Source of the DNA: UBA5972 sp964480735
GTDB lineage: Bacteria; Pseudomonadota; Alphaproteobacteria; Rhodobacterales; Rhodobacteraceae
Direction of reading: 5' to 3'
NCBI GenBank assembly: GCA_964480735.1
Contig: CAYZQS010000122.1
Span: 1-7,633, forward strand
DNA length: 7,633 nt
Part shown: positions 5,998-7,633 of the stretch, piece by piece
Layout of the letters: each line of letters opens with the position of its first letter
Numbering within the stretch: position 1 is the first letter of the stretch
The notes under the pieces: model-generated
Seen by the model: only the letters and a program-made list of their open reading frames with translations
What the model was told of the DNA's origin: nothing
Databases searched by the model: none
Program-made: the position numbers and the translations under genes

Positions 5998-7496
5998 AAC
6001 TGACTGCCAAGGCTCCACCCAAGGGAACCGTCAGAGACTGGCTGAGGTCTCGTGCAAACGAAGGCGGCACTGCATTTCTTTTTCCTGAAGGACACTCAAA
6101 TCTCTCGTGGCAAGATGTGCTTATCGGCGCTGCCAAGATCGCATCTTATTTAACCGCAAATGGAGTGCGAAAAGGCGAAAGCGTCGCTATAGTCCACCCC
6201 AACAGCCGGCAAGGAGTCTTGTGTTTGTTTGGCGTCCTGTATGGTGGCTTCCGCGCGACGATGATAAACCTCGTCGCTGGTTCTGAAGCCATCGGGTATG
6301 CGCTGGATCACAGCGATGTACGTTTTGCATTTGTCGCCAAAAGCGCCCGAGAACTGTTTGAATCTGCCAGCGATCAGGGGCAGATTGAAGTGCTAGATTC
6401 AGAAGATTTGGTGGTTGTCGAACCGGTAGAATTACACGAATTGGAGCCGTCTGACCACGCTCTGTTAATGTACACGTCCGGAACAACCGGGCATCCTAAA
6501 GGCGTGGTTCATTCACATTCCAGCCTTTTAGCTGGGGGATGGACAGCTGCAATTGCTCATAACTTGACTTCCCAAGACCGAGGAATGTGCGTTTTGCCGA
6601 TTTATCATATCAACGGGCTGTGTGTGACTGTTATTGGTGCACTGGTTTCTGGAGGCTCTTTGGCGATGTGCACCAAATTCTCTGCAAGCAATTTTTGGCG
6701 ACAAATTGGTGCATCGAAATCGACTTGGTTTTCGGTTGTACCAACAATTATTTCGCACCTTCTTCACAGCGATCAGAATCCCGAACAGAGTGTCAAAGAC
6801 CGCCTACGGTTCGGTCGCTCGGCCTCGTCGCCATTATCTCCAGACGTCCAAGCAGCCTTTGAAGCCCGGTTTGACGTGCCAATAATTGAAACCATGGGGT
6901 TGACCGAGACCGCTGCGCAAATCCTGTCAAATCCGCTGCCGCCCAAAATTCGAAAAATCGGATCTCCGGGCATTCCTGTCGGCAACGAAACAGCGATTTT
7001 TTCAAAGGATTTTCAACCGCTTAAGAGTGATGAAGAAGGCGAGATTGTGGTACGTGGTCCAAATGTGATGTTGGAATACTTAAAAAACCCAGACGCAACC
7101 AAAGAATGTTTTACTCCGAATGGCTGGCTAAGGACAGGTGACCTGGGTCGGCGAGACGCCGATGGTTATTTCTTTGTTACGGGTCGCCTAAAGGAACTGA
7201 TCATTAAGGGCGGAGAAAACATCGCGCCGCGTGAAGTTGATGAGGCTCTCTATTCTCATAGCGAAGTTGTCGAAGCAGCGGCATTTTCCCGTCCGAGCGA
7301 AGTCTATGGCGAAAGCGTGGAGGCGGCGGTGACAATAAGTGAAGGCAGCCAGCTGACTTCGAAATTACTTAGAGAATTATGTGTTGAAAAACTTGGGAAA
7401 TTCAAAAGCCCGGACGTGGTTTACATATTAGACAATCTTCCGAAAGGCCCGTCTGGCAAAATCCAAAGACTAAAGTTGAGCGAAATAACCGGGTGA
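5994..7496 (+). CDS. sauT: AMP-forming acyl-CoA ligase, sulfoacetate-CoA ligase (SauT) type
   Basis: Cytoplasmic member of the ANL superfamily (500 residues). It adenylates a carboxylate with ATP and transfers it to CoA, predicted here to make sulfoacetyl-CoA for the preceding dehydrogenase. All core motifs are intact: the phosphate-binding loop YTSGTTGHPKG (160-170), MGLTET (301-306), GWLRTGDLG (377-385, with Asp383 for the ribose), the hinge and C-terminal entry GRLKELIIKGGENIAPREVD (397-416), and the catalytic lysine K489 in PKGPSGKIQR (483-492). It should therefore be active. There is no signal peptide or membrane segment. The ATGA overlap with the dehydrogenase gene ties the two enzymes into a consecutive pair, carboxylate to acyl-CoA to aldehyde. 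Substrate class cannot be read from the motifs, and medium-chain, oxalate or malonate ligases share them. The sauT name rests on the pairing with the SauS-type gene. Confidence 0.85.
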   Translation: MKLTAKAPPKGTVRDWLRSRANEGGTAFLFPEGHSNLSWQDVLIGAAKIASYLTANGVRKGESVAIVHPNSRQGVLCLFGVLYGGFRATMINLVAGSEAIGYALDHSDVRFAFVAKSARELFESASDQGQIEVLDSEDLVVVEPVELHELEPSDHALLMYTSGTTGHPKGVVHSHSSLLAGGWTAAIAHNLTSQDRGMCVLPIYHINGLCVTVIGALVSGGSLAMCTKFSASNFWRQIGASKSTWFSVVPTIISHLLHSDQNPEQSVKDRLRFGRSASSPLSPDVQAAFEARFDVPIIETMGLTETAAQILSNPLPPKIRKIGSPGIPVGNETAIFSKDFQPLKSDEEGEIVVRGPNVMLEYLKNPDATKECFTPNGWLRTGDLGRRDADGYFFVTGRLKELIIKGGENIAPREVDEALYSHSEVVEAAAFSRPSEVYGESVEAAVTISEGSQLTSKLLRELCVEKLGKFKSPDVVYILDNLPKGPSGKIQRLKLSEITG

Positions 7497-7523
7497 GTCC
7501 AGATTTCGAACAAAACACCTGCC

Positions 7524-7557
7524 AATATTTTTCTACGGATTAATGGATAAAAATATT
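7524..7557. repeat. AT-only 9-bp inverted repeat downstream of the ligase
   Basis: AATATTTTT (7524-7532) and AAAAATATT (7549-7557) are perfect reverse complements around a 16-base spacer. As an RNA hairpin it would be weak because it has no GC pairs. It sits in the AT-rich gap after the operon's last stop and before a better terminator candidate. Confidence 0.55.
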
Positions 7558-7579
7558 TCGCCCTTAAAACCATTTGAAT

Positions 7580-7617
7580 AAAAGGACATAAATTCCCTAG
7601 AGCCGTGTCCTTTTTAT
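7580..7617. terminator. Terminator-like hairpin, possibly bidirectional
   Basis: AAAAGGACA (7580-7588) pairs perfectly with TGTCCTTTT (7606-7614), followed by TAT; the loop is 17 bases. On the plus strand the stem runs into a T-tract, as in an intrinsic terminator. The A-run on the left gives the same layout for transcripts arriving from the right. The GC part of the stem is only five pairs, so efficiency is uncertain. It lies 84 bases after the ligase stop and would end the operon transcript. Confidence 0.55.
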
Positions 7618-7633
7618 CTGAATCAGCGGAGCG

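Noticed and set aside
1..7633. CRISPR array, tRNA, rRNA or riboswitch
   Set aside because: No regularly spaced repeats, cloverleaf-like sequence or conserved riboswitch core was seen on either strand by eye.

Overview
The window looks like part of an alphaproteobacterial chromosome, most likely a marine Rhodobacterales (roseobacter-type) organism. This is inferred from the moderate GC content, the tripartite tricarboxylate transporter (TTT) genes, and the resemblance of the two enzymes to the SauS/SauT sulfoacetate enzymes. No rRNA or housekeeping marker is present to confirm it.

Layout. Positions 1-425 hold no convincing gene. Near their left edge are two related 28-bp direct repeats (73-100 and 107-134) that resemble the multiple terminal repeats of IS21-family insertion sequences, so an element probably ends at about 135 and extends out of the window to the left. 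A LacI-family regulator is on the minus strand (426-1457, GTG start). It is divergent from a five-gene plus-strand block, across a 105-bp intergenic region that contains a near-perfect LacI-type operator (1486-1499). The block is tctA (1563-3068), tctB (3065-3520, GTGA overlap), tctC (3560-4519), a CoA-acylating aldehyde dehydrogenase of SauS type (4588-5997), and an AMP-forming acyl-CoA ligase of SauT type (5994-7496, ATGA overlap). A GC-rich hairpin lies between tctC and the dehydrogenase gene. An AT-only inverted repeat and a terminator-like hairpin follow the ligase gene.

How the genes fit together. The periplasmic receptor TctC should deliver a small anionic carboxylate to the TctAB membrane carrier. 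The ligase would activate it to an acyl-CoA using ATP, and the acylating dehydrogenase would reduce the thioester to an aldehyde. Spending ATP and reductant to turn a carboxylate into an aldehyde is unusual for a catabolic route. It is the known logic of sulfoacetate degradation: sulfoacetate to sulfoacetyl-CoA to sulfoacetaldehyde, which Xsc then cleaves to acetyl phosphate and sulfite. In Cupriavidus necator the uptake step is assigned to SauU, a major facilitator carrier; here a TTT system occupies that place. The best reading is a LacI-controlled, TTT-fed sulfoacetate (or related C2 acid) utilisation operon. Substrate identity is inference, and no xsc is present in the window.
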